Below, one piece after another: positions 8,304 through 15,399 of a DNA stretch of 56,323 nt. This DNA comes from Levilactobacillus huananensis (lineage in GTDB: Bacteria; Bacillota; Bacilli; Lactobacillales; Lactobacillaceae), in the NCBI RefSeq assembly GCF_003946145.1, contig NZ_RHOC01000012.1, positions 1 to 56,323 on the forward strand, in the 5' to 3' direction. Under the pieces are notes generated by a model. That model made no database searches. It worked only from the letters and a program-made list of their open reading frames with translations, and was not told where the DNA came from. The translations under genes were made by a program, and so were the position numbers. The number at the start of each line of letters is the position of its first letter. Within the stretch, counting starts at the first letter, position 1.

Positions 8304-9260
8304 ATGTCTAATAAGTTACATAAATTGAGTGTTGGTATTGCCGCCTTCGCTGCCGTTCTCGCCGTTGGTGTTGGACTTAGCACGACTAAGGCCGATGCCG
8401 CCGCCAAAAAGGTTGCCGATATTTCGCAATACCAGGGGAACATTAACTGGAAGAAAGCTTCCAAGGACCTGAAGTACGCCATTATCCGCGTCCAACATGG
8501 AAGCAAGGGCGACGCTGGTTATATGGTTGACAGCAAGCGGAACGTCAACGCCAATGGCGCCCACAAGTACGGTGTCCCATTTGGTCAATACATGTTCGCT
8601 GAATTCACGAGTGTGAAGGATGCCCAGAATGAAGCCAAAGACTTCTACAAGCGAAGCAATAAGAACACGAAGTTCTTCGTCTTGGATGAAGAAAAGCGGA
8701 TGCCTTCTGCTAAGAATAAGGAACAAACCTACGTCAACGCTTGGTTAAAGACGATGCGTAAGCTAACCGACAAGCCTTTAATCATGTACGCTGGTGAATA
8801 CTACGCCAACTATCACAAGCTGAACTTCAGCAAGTTCGATGGGGCCTGGATTGCCAAGTACAGTTCTTACAAGCCTAAAGTTTCTGGAACGTCCATTGAC
8901 CTCTGGCAAAATACGAGTCGTGGTCGGGTCTCCGGTATCAGTGGTAATGTCGACCTGAACAAGGTTTTGAATAAATCCACGGTTGACAAGTGGTTCACCG
9001 GTTCTATGTCCCACAAGTCAAAGCCTAGCTATTACAAGTCCTTAGATGGTGCCAAGGGTATTACCGTCAAGAAACCAATCTTCGAATACAAGTCCACCCT
9101 CTTCACTAAGAACAAGCGGACTTCACAGACGCGAATCAAGGCCGGTAAGAAGTTAGCTGTTAAGGCCGTTGTTAAAAACAACAAGGGTTCTTACCGTTAC
9201 CAATTAACCAATGGTCACTACATCACTTCTCAAAAGAACTACGTGACGCCTTACAAATAA
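8304..9260 (+). CDS. Secreted GH25 muramidase (lysozyme) with C-terminal wall-binding-type domain
   Basis: The enzyme cuts the N-acetylmuramic acid beta-1,4 bond of peptidoglycan. Of 318 residues, 1-33 form a signal peptide. The GH25 barrel follows, with VADISQYQG (Asp39), the DxE catalytic pair in FFVLDEE (Asp128, Glu130), LIMYAGEYY, GAWIAKY and DLWQNTS. The last 75 residues (GITVKKPIFEY to YITSQKNYV) resemble the SH3-like DUF5776 module common on lactobacillar surface proteins. Start at 8304 follows GAGGAGG; a longer frame to 8286 lacks such a site. Likely roles are wall turnover or autolysis, or lysis of competitors. Confidence 0.92.
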   Translation: MSNKLHKLSVGIAAFAAVLAVGVGLSTTKADAAAKKVADISQYQGNINWKKASKDLKYAIIRVQHGSKGDAGYMVDSKRNVNANGAHKYGVPFGQYMFAEFTSVKDAQNEAKDFYKRSNKNTKFFVLDEEKRMPSAKNKEQTYVNAWLKTMRKLTDKPLIMYAGEYYANYHKLNFSKFDGAWIAKYSSYKPKVSGTSIDLWQNTSRGRVSGISGNVDLNKVLNKSTVDKWFTGSMSHKSKPSYYKSLDGAKGITVKKPIFEYKSTLFTKNKRTSQTRIKAGKKLAVKAVVKNNKGSYRYQLTNGHYITSQKNYVTPYK

Positions 9261-9272
9261 AGACTGATTTCA

Positions 9273-9307
9273 ACGATGATCAACCTTCGAGTTGACCATC
9301 GTTTTTA
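9273..9307 (+). terminator. Terminator of the GH25 lysozyme gene
   Basis: A 12-pair stem (ACGATGATCAAC against GTTGACCATCGT, one mismatch) is followed by TTTTTAT. Confidence 0.85.
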
Positions 9308-9316
9308 TACGAAAAG

Positions 9317-9349
9317 ACGTTGCATCCCAGATAATTGGGACGCAACGCC
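9317..9349 (-). terminator. Terminator of the GH8 gene
   Basis: An imperfect 12-pair stem (CGTTGCATCCCA against TGGGACGCAACG) sits between the convergent GH25 and GH8 genes. On the minus strand it is followed by TCTTTTCG; on the plus strand by CCTTTTAATTT. Confidence 0.65.
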
Positions 9350-9362
9350 TTTTAATTTCACG

Positions 9363-10493
9363 TTATTGAAGTGCCGTGACCAATTGTAACGTTGCCGAGA
9401 AGTAATTGTGCTTTTCGATCTTCTTCGGTAACTGTTTAGCAGTCTTCTTGGTTAAACTCTTATTCCCCATAATCTTAGCAGCCACGTGAACCGGTGCGGT
9501 AAACGCGGTATTCTCGTAACTGTTGACGGCCCGGCCACTCATGGTATAAACCGCGGTAATCTTCTTTTTCTTGTTATAAAAGGCCAGCTGCTTCTTCAGG
9601 GCCCTCTTGGTGACGCTGTCCCGACTAATTTTGTAGGTCTGGGCTAAACGCCAAGGGACGCGACAGGCATTGTAGCCAACCTGGTTGTCCGTCCCTGACT
9701 CAATCGTATACGGTTTAACGGCCTTAAGCTTGATAGTCTTCTTCGTCGCAAAGATAAAATCTGGAAACAGTCCGGTCTTGTGCCGTGCGCTGAGTTTCTT
9801 CACGGCCACCTGGCTCTGTTTAGCGACCTTACGCCAGGTTTTATCCTTAGTATACTTGGCAAATGTCTTAAAGTATCCCGTCATCAAGTCCGCCGTTCTA
9901 AGCTTGCTGACATCATAACTAGAGGTCGCCCAGTTCCCCATGGTTGGCAGATAGGTCGTCTTATTGATCTCCTTTTGCTTGATGGCCTTAATCAGAGACT
10001 TGGCTGCCTTTTTATAATTCGTTTGACGACTCCCCCACTGCTTATCCGCTAGGATGAGGGCATAGGCGATATCCAGATCCCCATCGGTCGCACTATTCTT
10101 CTGAGAACCTTTACTGGTCATCTTGCCAGATCGCTTGGTCTGTTGCCATTGCATCAGTGGCACCTTGCTCGATACCCGATGCGCCCGGTAGTAACGGTAA
10201 AACTGGTTAAATGTGGTCTGGGTCTTGGCCCCCTTCTTAGCAGCCAGGACGGATGCCAACATGGCATAGCCTTGCCCTTCAGAAAGCGCCGTTGTCTTCC
10301 CTTGACCATTGTTACTCTTCACATATTTCTGAGACGCCCCAGCCACATAGGCCTGACGCCACTGCCGATACTGAATCACCGCCGTATTGGTCTTGGCCTC
10401 ACTCGTTGTTGGTCGGAGATTAGCTAGGCCCGCCACGAGTCCGACAACCAGGCCCAGTCCAAGAACAGCACCGATTAACCCTCGTTTTTGCAT
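9363..10493 (-). CDS. Glycoside hydrolase family 8 (endoglucanase/chitosanase-type), exported
   Basis: A 376-residue protein with an N-terminal signal or anchor (about residues 5-25). GH8 hallmarks are clear: Glu72 in SEGQGYAM (general acid) and the full signature ATDGDLDIAYALILADKQW (135-153), whose aspartates supply the second catalytic side. RVPWRLA and SYENTAFTAPV segments further on also fit. GH8 enzymes hydrolyse beta-1,4 glucans, chitosan or xylan; the precise substrate is not readable here. In lactobacilli such genes sit with other surface polysaccharide functions, so trimming an own exopolysaccharide is an alternative to nutrient use. Neighbours are also secreted hydrolases, but on the opposite strand. 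Confidence 0.92.
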   Translation of the reverse strand: MQKRGLIGAVLGLGLVVGLVAGLANLRPTTSEAKTNTAVIQYRQWRQAYVAGASQKYVKSNNGQGKTTALSEGQGYAMLASVLAAKKGAKTQTTFNQFYRYYRAHRVSSKVPLMQWQQTKRSGKMTSKGSQKNSATDGDLDIAYALILADKQWGSRQTNYKKAAKSLIKAIKQKEINKTTYLPTMGNWATSSYDVSKLRTADLMTGYFKTFAKYTKDKTWRKVAKQSQVAVKKLSARHKTGLFPDFIFATKKTIKLKAVKPYTIESGTDNQVGYNACRVPWRLAQTYKISRDSVTKRALKKQLAFYNKKKKITAVYTMSGRAVNSYENTAFTAPVHVAAKIMGNKSLTKKTAKQLPKKIEKHNYFSATLQLVTALQ

Positions 10494-10639
10494 ATTTCCA
10501 GCTCCCTCTTTAACTAGTCACGACATGCTAATTAAGTTCAATTATCTCGCAAACTAAATTATTTGTCGTCCAAAATAGCCCAAGTCATCAATTTTGACCT
10601 GACAACTGACTGGCTAGCAACATAATAGGACATAACTCA

Positions 10640-10685
10640 AAAATCAGCTTTTCCAGAAGAAGTTTCTTCTGAAAAAGCTGATTTT
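10640..10685 (-). terminator. Strong terminator of the merR-cupin-CMD operon
   Basis: A 22-pair stem with one mismatch and a 2-base loop has arms at 10640-10661 and 10664-10685. A/T tracts flank both sides. It lies 65 bases past the carboxymuconolactone decarboxylase gene. Confidence 0.85.
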
Positions 10686-10749
10686 TTGCCATTATAGTGT
10701 CGAAACGTGCGCCACAAGGCAGTATTTTCCACTCTCGTTGCTTGCTTTT

Positions 10750-11070
10750 CTAATCCGTAAAAACCTTTTTGGCGATCCCAAATGCGGACCAAGCCTTTGG
10801 CCAACCCACGTAGAAGGACAGATGGGTAATCACTTCAGCAATTTCATCCTTGGTAATTCCGTTTTGCTTGCCAATCTTCAAATGAGCTGGCAACTGTTCA
10901 AAGTTTCCGGCAGAGATCAGCGCTGAAATGGTCACCAGGCTTCGTTGGTGCGCAGAGAGTTTGTCCTCGCGAGACCAGACTTCGCCGAATAAAACATCAT
11001 CGTTGAGCTCTGCGAACTTAGGGGCAAAATCACCTAAGTTGTCGCGACCTGCTGTTTGCTTCTTTGCCAT
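10750..11070 (-). CDS. Carboxymuconolactone decarboxylase (CMD) family protein
   Basis: A 106-residue single-domain member of the CMD/AhpD-like fold, with the family core HQRSLVTISALISAGNFEQLPAH and ITKDEIAEVITHLSFYVGWPKA. It contains no cysteine, so it cannot be an AhpD-type peroxidase and belongs with the PcaC-like group. The biochemical role of these proteins in lactobacilli is not settled. It follows a cupin gene by 14 bases in a MerR-headed operon, an arrangement typical of aldehyde, quinone or redox stress responses (inference). Confidence 0.85.
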   Translation of the reverse strand: MAKKQTAGRDNLGDFAPKFAELNDDVLFGEVWSREDKLSAHQRSLVTISALISAGNFEQLPAHLKIGKQNGITKDEIAEVITHLSFYVGWPKAWSAFGIAKKVFTD

Positions 11071-11084
11071 GAAATCCAGACCTC

Positions 11085-11498
11085 CTAGTCTAATGCGTTA
11101 TAGTGAGCATCGTCAACGGGTTCCAACCATTCTGGCGTACCCGCTGTGATAGCGATGTGGCTGAACCAGCTATCCTTCGTAGCCCCATGCCAATGCTTAA
11201 CACCATCCTTGGTGACCACAACATCACCGGGATGTAAGCGCCGAGCTGGTTGCCCGTCTTCTTGGTACCAGCCTTCACCACCAGTAACTAACAGGATCTG
11301 GAACCCGTCATGATGGATGTGCCAATTGTTCCGGCAACCAGGTTCAAAGGTCACATTACCAACCCCAACGCTAACGTCAGGATCGCTCACTAACCCCTGT
11401 AAGTAGCTCTGACCGGTAAAAAATTTTTGATAAGCCACGTTCTTGTCTCCCACTGGGAAAATCACGCCATTTTTAATTGCTTCATTTTTAGCCATCAT
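11085..11498 (-). CDS. Cupin domain protein
   Basis: A 137-residue single-cupin protein. Metal ligands are expected in NWHIHHDGFQ (His60, His62, Gln67 in place of the common Glu) and at His102 or His104 in GVKHWHG, with PGDVVVTKDG between. The initiator ATG at 11498 directly touches the TAA of merR. A second ATG at 11495 has a better distance from AAAGGAG and may be the true start, which would shorten the protein by one residue. The reaction is unknown. Cupin-CMD pairs under MerR control recur in lactic acid bacteria as a redox or electrophile response unit (inference). Confidence 0.85.
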   Translation of the reverse strand: MMAKNEAIKNGVIFPVGDKNVAYQKFFTGQSYLQGLVSDPDVSVGVGNVTFEPGCRNNWHIHHDGFQILLVTGGEGWYQEDGQPARRLHPGDVVVTKDGVKHWHGATKDSWFSHIAITAGTPEWLEPVDDAHYNALD

Positions 11499-11930
11499 TT
11501 ATTCTCCTTTTGTGTCGTTGAATTGTTGTAGATAGTCATGAAAACTCTCGGAATCGTCAATCGTGTGATCTACTTTACCGTCATACCAATCGATCTTACG
11601 ACTGAGGACCTTGAGATGCATTTGAAGCTCAGCAATATCGGCTTCTGCATCATCCTTGGTTTTCTGTAGCATGGCACGCCGTTCGGGAATCGTCCGGTCA
11701 CCTTCTGCTCGCAATCGAACATAACGTTTGAGATCATTCAGACGGAGTCCCGTTCCTTTGAGATGCAGAATAAAACCGACCCACCGAATATCATTCTCTG
11801 TATAGTAACGAACGCTATTTTCATCACGCTGGGAAACGATCAATCCCTGGTCCTCGTAGTAACGTAACGTGTAGGTCGACAGACCTACCAACTTCGCAAA
11901 TTCACCAATCCGATACTTTTTACCTGCCAC
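11499..11930 (-). CDS. MerR family transcriptional regulator
   Basis: A 143-residue MerR-type regulator. The N-terminal winged helix is complete (YRIGEFAKLVGLSTYTLRYYEDQGLI, about 5-30, then RYYTENDIRWVGFI), followed by a dimerisation coil (about 75-115). The C-terminal part has no cysteines, which argues against metal sensing and for the small-effector or aldehyde-type branch. It is the first gene of the merR-cupin-CMD operon and abuts the cupin start. The 19-base-spacer promoter at 11963-11993 is the expected target, so autoregulation is likely. Confidence 0.9.
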   Translation of the reverse strand: MAGKKYRIGEFAKLVGLSTYTLRYYEDQGLIVSQRDENSVRYYTENDIRWVGFILHLKGTGLRLNDLKRYVRLRAEGDRTIPERRAMLQKTKDDAEADIAELQMHLKVLSRKIDWYDGKVDHTIDDSESFHDYLQQFNDTKGE

Positions 11931-11962
11931 GATGCCACCTCCTTGCGTACTTTACAAAATCT

Positions 11963-11993
11963 AGTTAACACCTTTGAGTGCACTTTAAGTCAA
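11963..11993 (-). promoter_or_regulatory. MerR-type promoter with 19-base spacer and dyad
   Basis: Minus-strand TTGACT (11988-11993) and TTAACT (11963-11968) are 19 bases apart, the over-long spacer that MerR proteins correct by bending DNA. The spacer contains the dyad CTT-N2-AGTGCACT-N2-AAG centred on a perfect AGTGCACT. Confidence 0.82.
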
Positions 11994-12350
11994 GGGATTT
12001 TTTAATATTACCTACTTTTCCACCGTAGTCCTTCAATAGCTGGCTGACTCAGGATCTGCTTACCGAAAAAAATGACTTAGAAAGGCCAATTCTCCCAAAA
12101 TAGTCGTCTGATAACGTAAGTAAGGCAAGGTTACGAATATAGTATAACCTATGTATGCCGATAATTGTCTGACTGATCGACTGGCACAATTCGTTTAAGC
12201 TGTGGCAAGACAGCCGTTAAACCAGTCTACTTAAAAAAGAACGTTGCAATCATCATGACTTATCTGACAAGGGCTTAGCCGGGTAAATCCTTTTAATTTG
12301 ACGTCCGTATTCATAATCCAAGAAATAGTTTCGCTAGTTTATAATTTAGC
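11994..12350. other. Intergenic stretch without a recognisable gene
   Basis: This AT-rich region lies between the divergent merR and LRR-adhesin promoters. I see no convincing frame, RNA or repeat. The plus-strand promoter follows at 12351. Confidence 0.5.
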
Positions 12351-12378
12351 TTGAATTTGCTATGAAAGGGTGTACAAT
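12351..12378 (+). promoter_or_regulatory. Promoter of the LRR surface protein gene
   Basis: TTGAAT (12351-12356) and TACAAT (12373-12378) are spaced 16 bases apart, about 98 bases ahead of the ATG. The stretch GTGTACAATGAAG around the -10 also occurs upstream of the GH25 lysozyme gene (about 8267-8279). Confidence 0.65.
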
Positions 12379-12475
12379 GAAGTTGTAGAAAAGATTGTCC
12401 ACATTAATAAATGTGTGTCAAAAGTAACCACTGACTAGGGCGAAAAACTTCATATCAGTTGAGGAGGAAATCATC

Positions 12476-14590
12476 ATGAGGAAACAAGTTAACATTGAAA
12501 CTAAAGAACACTTTAAGAGTTACAAGGCAGGTAAGAACTGGGTCTTTGCTTGTCTCACTGTGGCAACCTTAGGCTTAGGCATGACCGGCATGAGCGTCAC
12601 TGCTCATGCGGATACAATGCCAGCTCCCGAACCACAGACTGAAGTTAATGATGAAAGCGCTTCCGGTTCAGAACAATCCAATCAAGTGCTTTTGACCACT
12701 ACTTCCGAAAAAAAGACCTCCCTGGATGACTCTGGTGCTGAAGATAAGACCATTTCTGACACTAAGACTGGAACCGATGAGGCGCCCAAAGATTCAGACA
12801 CAAATCCTGAAAAAACTAACAAGTTAACTTCTAATGACCAAGAAAAGGATACCGTTCCTGAGACCCAAAAAGAGAATCAACCAGAGGTGCAAAAAGCGCC
12901 TGGCGTTTCAGTACCGCCAAAGAACGATGACACACAAAAAGAAACACCTGACAACAAACAGATTGAACCAGTTCAATCTATTCGACCGTTCTCCTCAATT
13001 CTTCCAACAGCCATGTTATCTCGAAGTGCCCTAGTGAAGGACACTTTGCCTAATATCATGGGTGTCGATGCCACAGAATGGATGCCAGATCCAGCTATGC
13101 GGGCTTGGGTCATTAACCAGGCTAAATTTTTCAATCCTGGTGCCGTCATTACTTCAGCTAATTTATTTAGCTACATCTCAAATGTCACGTCGTTGAGTGA
13201 TTACAATTTTACGGCTGATTTGCCAACTGACTTCACAGGTATTCAATATCTGACTAACTTAACTGATTTCAGCCTGACTAAACAAGCTATCGCCCCGGAC
13301 CATATGATCGATTTCTCCTTTGCACCAAATCTAACAAGCCTAACGTTAACCGTCCCAACTGGCACGACGATGGCACCACAAGATGCCAGCACCTTCATGC
13401 AGACTTATTTGGGCCAGAACACGAAGTTACAATACCTCTACATCAGACATTACAATTTGACTGGTGATCTTCCCGACCTTTCCGCTTACAAACAACTGGT
13501 CAATGTTAATTTAGATAGCAATGCGTTGACTGGTACCCTCGCCAACCTTGGAACCTTGCCTGAAGTGCTTTATCTTCAACTCGGTGATAATCAACTCTCT
13601 GGTGCTTTCCCTGATCTCACCGCTTTCCCAAAGTTGCAAAGACTCTACATGACCAATAATAACTTCAGTGGTAAGTTACCAGACCTATCTGGCTTTACTG
13701 GTCTCAACACCCTTGCCATTGACGGTAATCACTTTACAACCAACTTTAATGATCCTAACCTTCTGGGTGTCTGGACTTCCAATCAGACGGTTCAAGGTGG
13801 AACTTACAAACTTTCTGATTTACCAAAACTAGCAACCTTCGATCCACTCACTAATGTTCTCTTTGGTTCACAAGACCTTGCCGGTAACATTGATACCACA
13901 GCTAAGTACAATGTGATGAATGAAGGAACGTTGCCTTTATACTTCTGGCGCAATGCTGACCCAGACAACCCCTTAGGCTTTGTCTACAAGGCCAACGGCA
14001 CGGCAATTCCAGCCGGGACTTACACGATCACTGTTGCAACGACTAACAACTACCAAGCTGAAACGACCGTCACCTTCACTATCGTCGATGATACGACACC
14101 AGTTGATCCAGATCCGGATCCAAGTACCGACCCTGACACAACCGATCCAACAACCGATCCTGGAACAACTGATCCAGTCGACCCAACAGAACCTGTCACA
14201 CCAACAACACCACCAACAACTGATGATGCCGGAGACCAGATTATTTCCGATGGTGATGGGGATCAAATCGTTACCCCTACCAAACCCACGACCAATGATC
14301 AGACGGCACATCCAGTTGTAACCAACGACGGCGCTGCTACAAAGATTGTGACCAACAATGGTCACCACGTCACCGCAACAACTGCCTCTGTTAGTCCTGT
14401 CGTTAGTCACCGCAATCAGGTGACTAACCTGACAACTACCAAATTGGCGACATCCAAGACGAGTCACCAAAATGAAACAACCTTACCACAGACTGGTGAA
14501 AAACAAAATCTTGTTTCGATGATCGCTGCTGGTGTCACCGTTGCTCTGGCTACCTTGGGCCTTGGCCTACGTCACAAACGTCAAGAATAA
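12476..14590 (+). CDS. LPxTG-anchored leucine-rich-repeat surface protein with KxYKxGKxW signal
   Basis: A 704-residue wall-anchored adhesin. The export signal is of the KxYKxGKxW type (KSYKAGKNW, 14-22) followed by a hydrophobic core and AHA cleavage near 45. An acidic, lysine-rich low-complexity stretch (about 50-170) precedes leucine-rich repeats of the plant-like type (YLYIRHYNLTGDLPDLSAY, LQLGDNQLSGAFPDLTAF and others, about 240-420). An Ig-like segment and an Asp/Pro/Thr-rich spacer (about 545-590) follow, then LPQTG at 670-674, a membrane helix and a KRQE tail. Start at 12476 follows GAGGAGGAAA. The LRR part probably binds a surface ligand. No sortase gene is in the window. Confidence 0.93.
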   Translation: MRKQVNIETKEHFKSYKAGKNWVFACLTVATLGLGMTGMSVTAHADTMPAPEPQTEVNDESASGSEQSNQVLLTTTSEKKTSLDDSGAEDKTISDTKTGTDEAPKDSDTNPEKTNKLTSNDQEKDTVPETQKENQPEVQKAPGVSVPPKNDDTQKETPDNKQIEPVQSIRPFSSILPTAMLSRSALVKDTLPNIMGVDATEWMPDPAMRAWVINQAKFFNPGAVITSANLFSYISNVTSLSDYNFTADLPTDFTGIQYLTNLTDFSLTKQAIAPDHMIDFSFAPNLTSLTLTVPTGTTMAPQDASTFMQTYLGQNTKLQYLYIRHYNLTGDLPDLSAYKQLVNVNLDSNALTGTLANLGTLPEVLYLQLGDNQLSGAFPDLTAFPKLQRLYMTNNNFSGKLPDLSGFTGLNTLAIDGNHFTTNFNDPNLLGVWTSNQTVQGGTYKLSDLPKLATFDPLTNVLFGSQDLAGNIDTTAKYNVMNEGTLPLYFWRNADPDNPLGFVYKANGTAIPAGTYTITVATTNNYQAETTVTFTIVDDTTPVDPDPDPSTDPDTTDPTTDPGTTDPVDPTEPVTPTTPPTTDDAGDQIISDGDGDQIVTPTKPTTNDQTAHPVVTNDGAATKIVTNNGHHVTATTASVSPVVSHRNQVTNLTTTKLATSKTSHQNETTLPQTGEKQNLVSMIAAGVTVALATLGLGLRHKRQE

Positions 14591-14606
14591 ACATTTCTAC
14601 GCAACT

Positions 14607-14656
14607 AAAAATCCGTTCGATTGCTGAACTTAATCAGTGATCGAGCGGATTTTTTA
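14607..14656 (+). terminator. Bidirectional terminator between LRR adhesin and TetR gene
   Basis: A stem of about 14 pairs (AAAATCCGTTCGAT against ATCGAGCGGATTTT) ends in six T residues on the plus strand. Its right edge overlaps the TetR stop codon, so both convergent genes share it. Confidence 0.85.
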
Positions 14657-15220
14657 TTCAGGATCAATTTGATCAATAGCGAGCCGCATCACCTGTTTGA
14701 AACGAGCATCAATCCTGCGTTGAGAGATGTTCAGAAAACCGCCAAATTCTTGGACTAGAAACCCAAATAACGCTGAGCGATAAAGTGTCGACGCCACAAG
14801 ACCTTCTTCACTGCCTTCGACGAGATGCAAGCTCCGAAACATCTGTAAATAGAGTGTCGACAGCGCCTCATGTGTGCGTTTCAATTGTCGCATATCATTT
14901 GGATCCATCAGAATTGGGGCCAAATGTTGTTGCTTTCGACAACCCTGCCGAAATTCTTGAGCAAAAACCATTAAGGCCTCTTTTCCTCCGACGCCTACTA
15001 GCCGCCGCATCAGCCGGTCTGATAATTGTTGGACAAACTGCACGCCCACTTGGTCTAGGAGATCATTCAAACTGTCAGCATAATTATAAACAGACTGTGG
15101 TCGAATCTCCAGTACATCTGCCAGTGCCCGAATAGTCAATTTTTCAATACCATTCTCTGCAATTAACCGATTAGCCTGGTCTAAGACTATGTCTTGCGTT
15201 AGTGCACGCCGCTTTACCAT
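14654..15220 (-). CDS. TetR/AcrR family transcriptional regulator
   Basis: A 188-residue regulator. The N-terminal helix-turn-helix is readable (ALTQDIVLDQANRLIAENG, LTIRALADVLEIRPQSVYNY). The C-terminal half resembles the WHG/TetR_C_33 ligand-binding type (HEALSTLYLQMFRS, ALFGFLVQEFGGF). I place the start at 15220 (MVKRRALTQ) because GGAAGAGGCGAGA precedes it; the longer frame to 15313 has no ribosome site. Targets are not evident: both flanking genes encode wall-anchored adhesins, so control of a surface protein is possible but unproven. Confidence 0.85.
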   Translation of the reverse strand: MVKRRALTQDIVLDQANRLIAENGIEKLTIRALADVLEIRPQSVYNYADSLNDLLDQVGVQFVQQLSDRLMRRLVGVGGKEALMVFAQEFRQGCRKQQHLAPILMDPNDMRQLKRTHEALSTLYLQMFRSLHLVEGSEEGLVASTLYRSALFGFLVQEFGGFLNISQRRIDARFKQVMRLAIDQIDPE

Positions 15221-15349
15221 GTTCTCGCCTCTTCCAAAAGTATTCCACACATAGTAAATTATAACCTGAACTGCTGTTAGAATAAATGACTTATCTCGTA
15301 CCAGCTCCAACAATGCAGATCATACTGAGATAACGTGTGGAAAACATAA

Positions 15350-15382
15350 AGTGGTGGATTACCACCTTAGTAATCCACCACT
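15350..15382 (-). terminator. Terminator of the SpaA-type adhesin gene
   Basis: A perfect 13-pair stem (AGTGGTGGATTAC against GTAATCCACCACT) with a 7-base loop is followed on the minus strand by TTATGTTTT. Confidence 0.75.
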
Positions 15383-15399
15383 GACGCATTATTAAGCAA

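Noticed and set aside
14085-14230. CRISPR-like or tandem DNA repeat
   Set aside because: The repetition is the Asp/Pro/Thr-rich wall spacer of the LRR adhesin, in frame and with variable units.
13973-14470. Minus-strand 165-residue open frame rich in Cys and Trp
   Set aside because: It is the shadow of the repetitive adhesin gene, has no ribosome site and no family resemblance.
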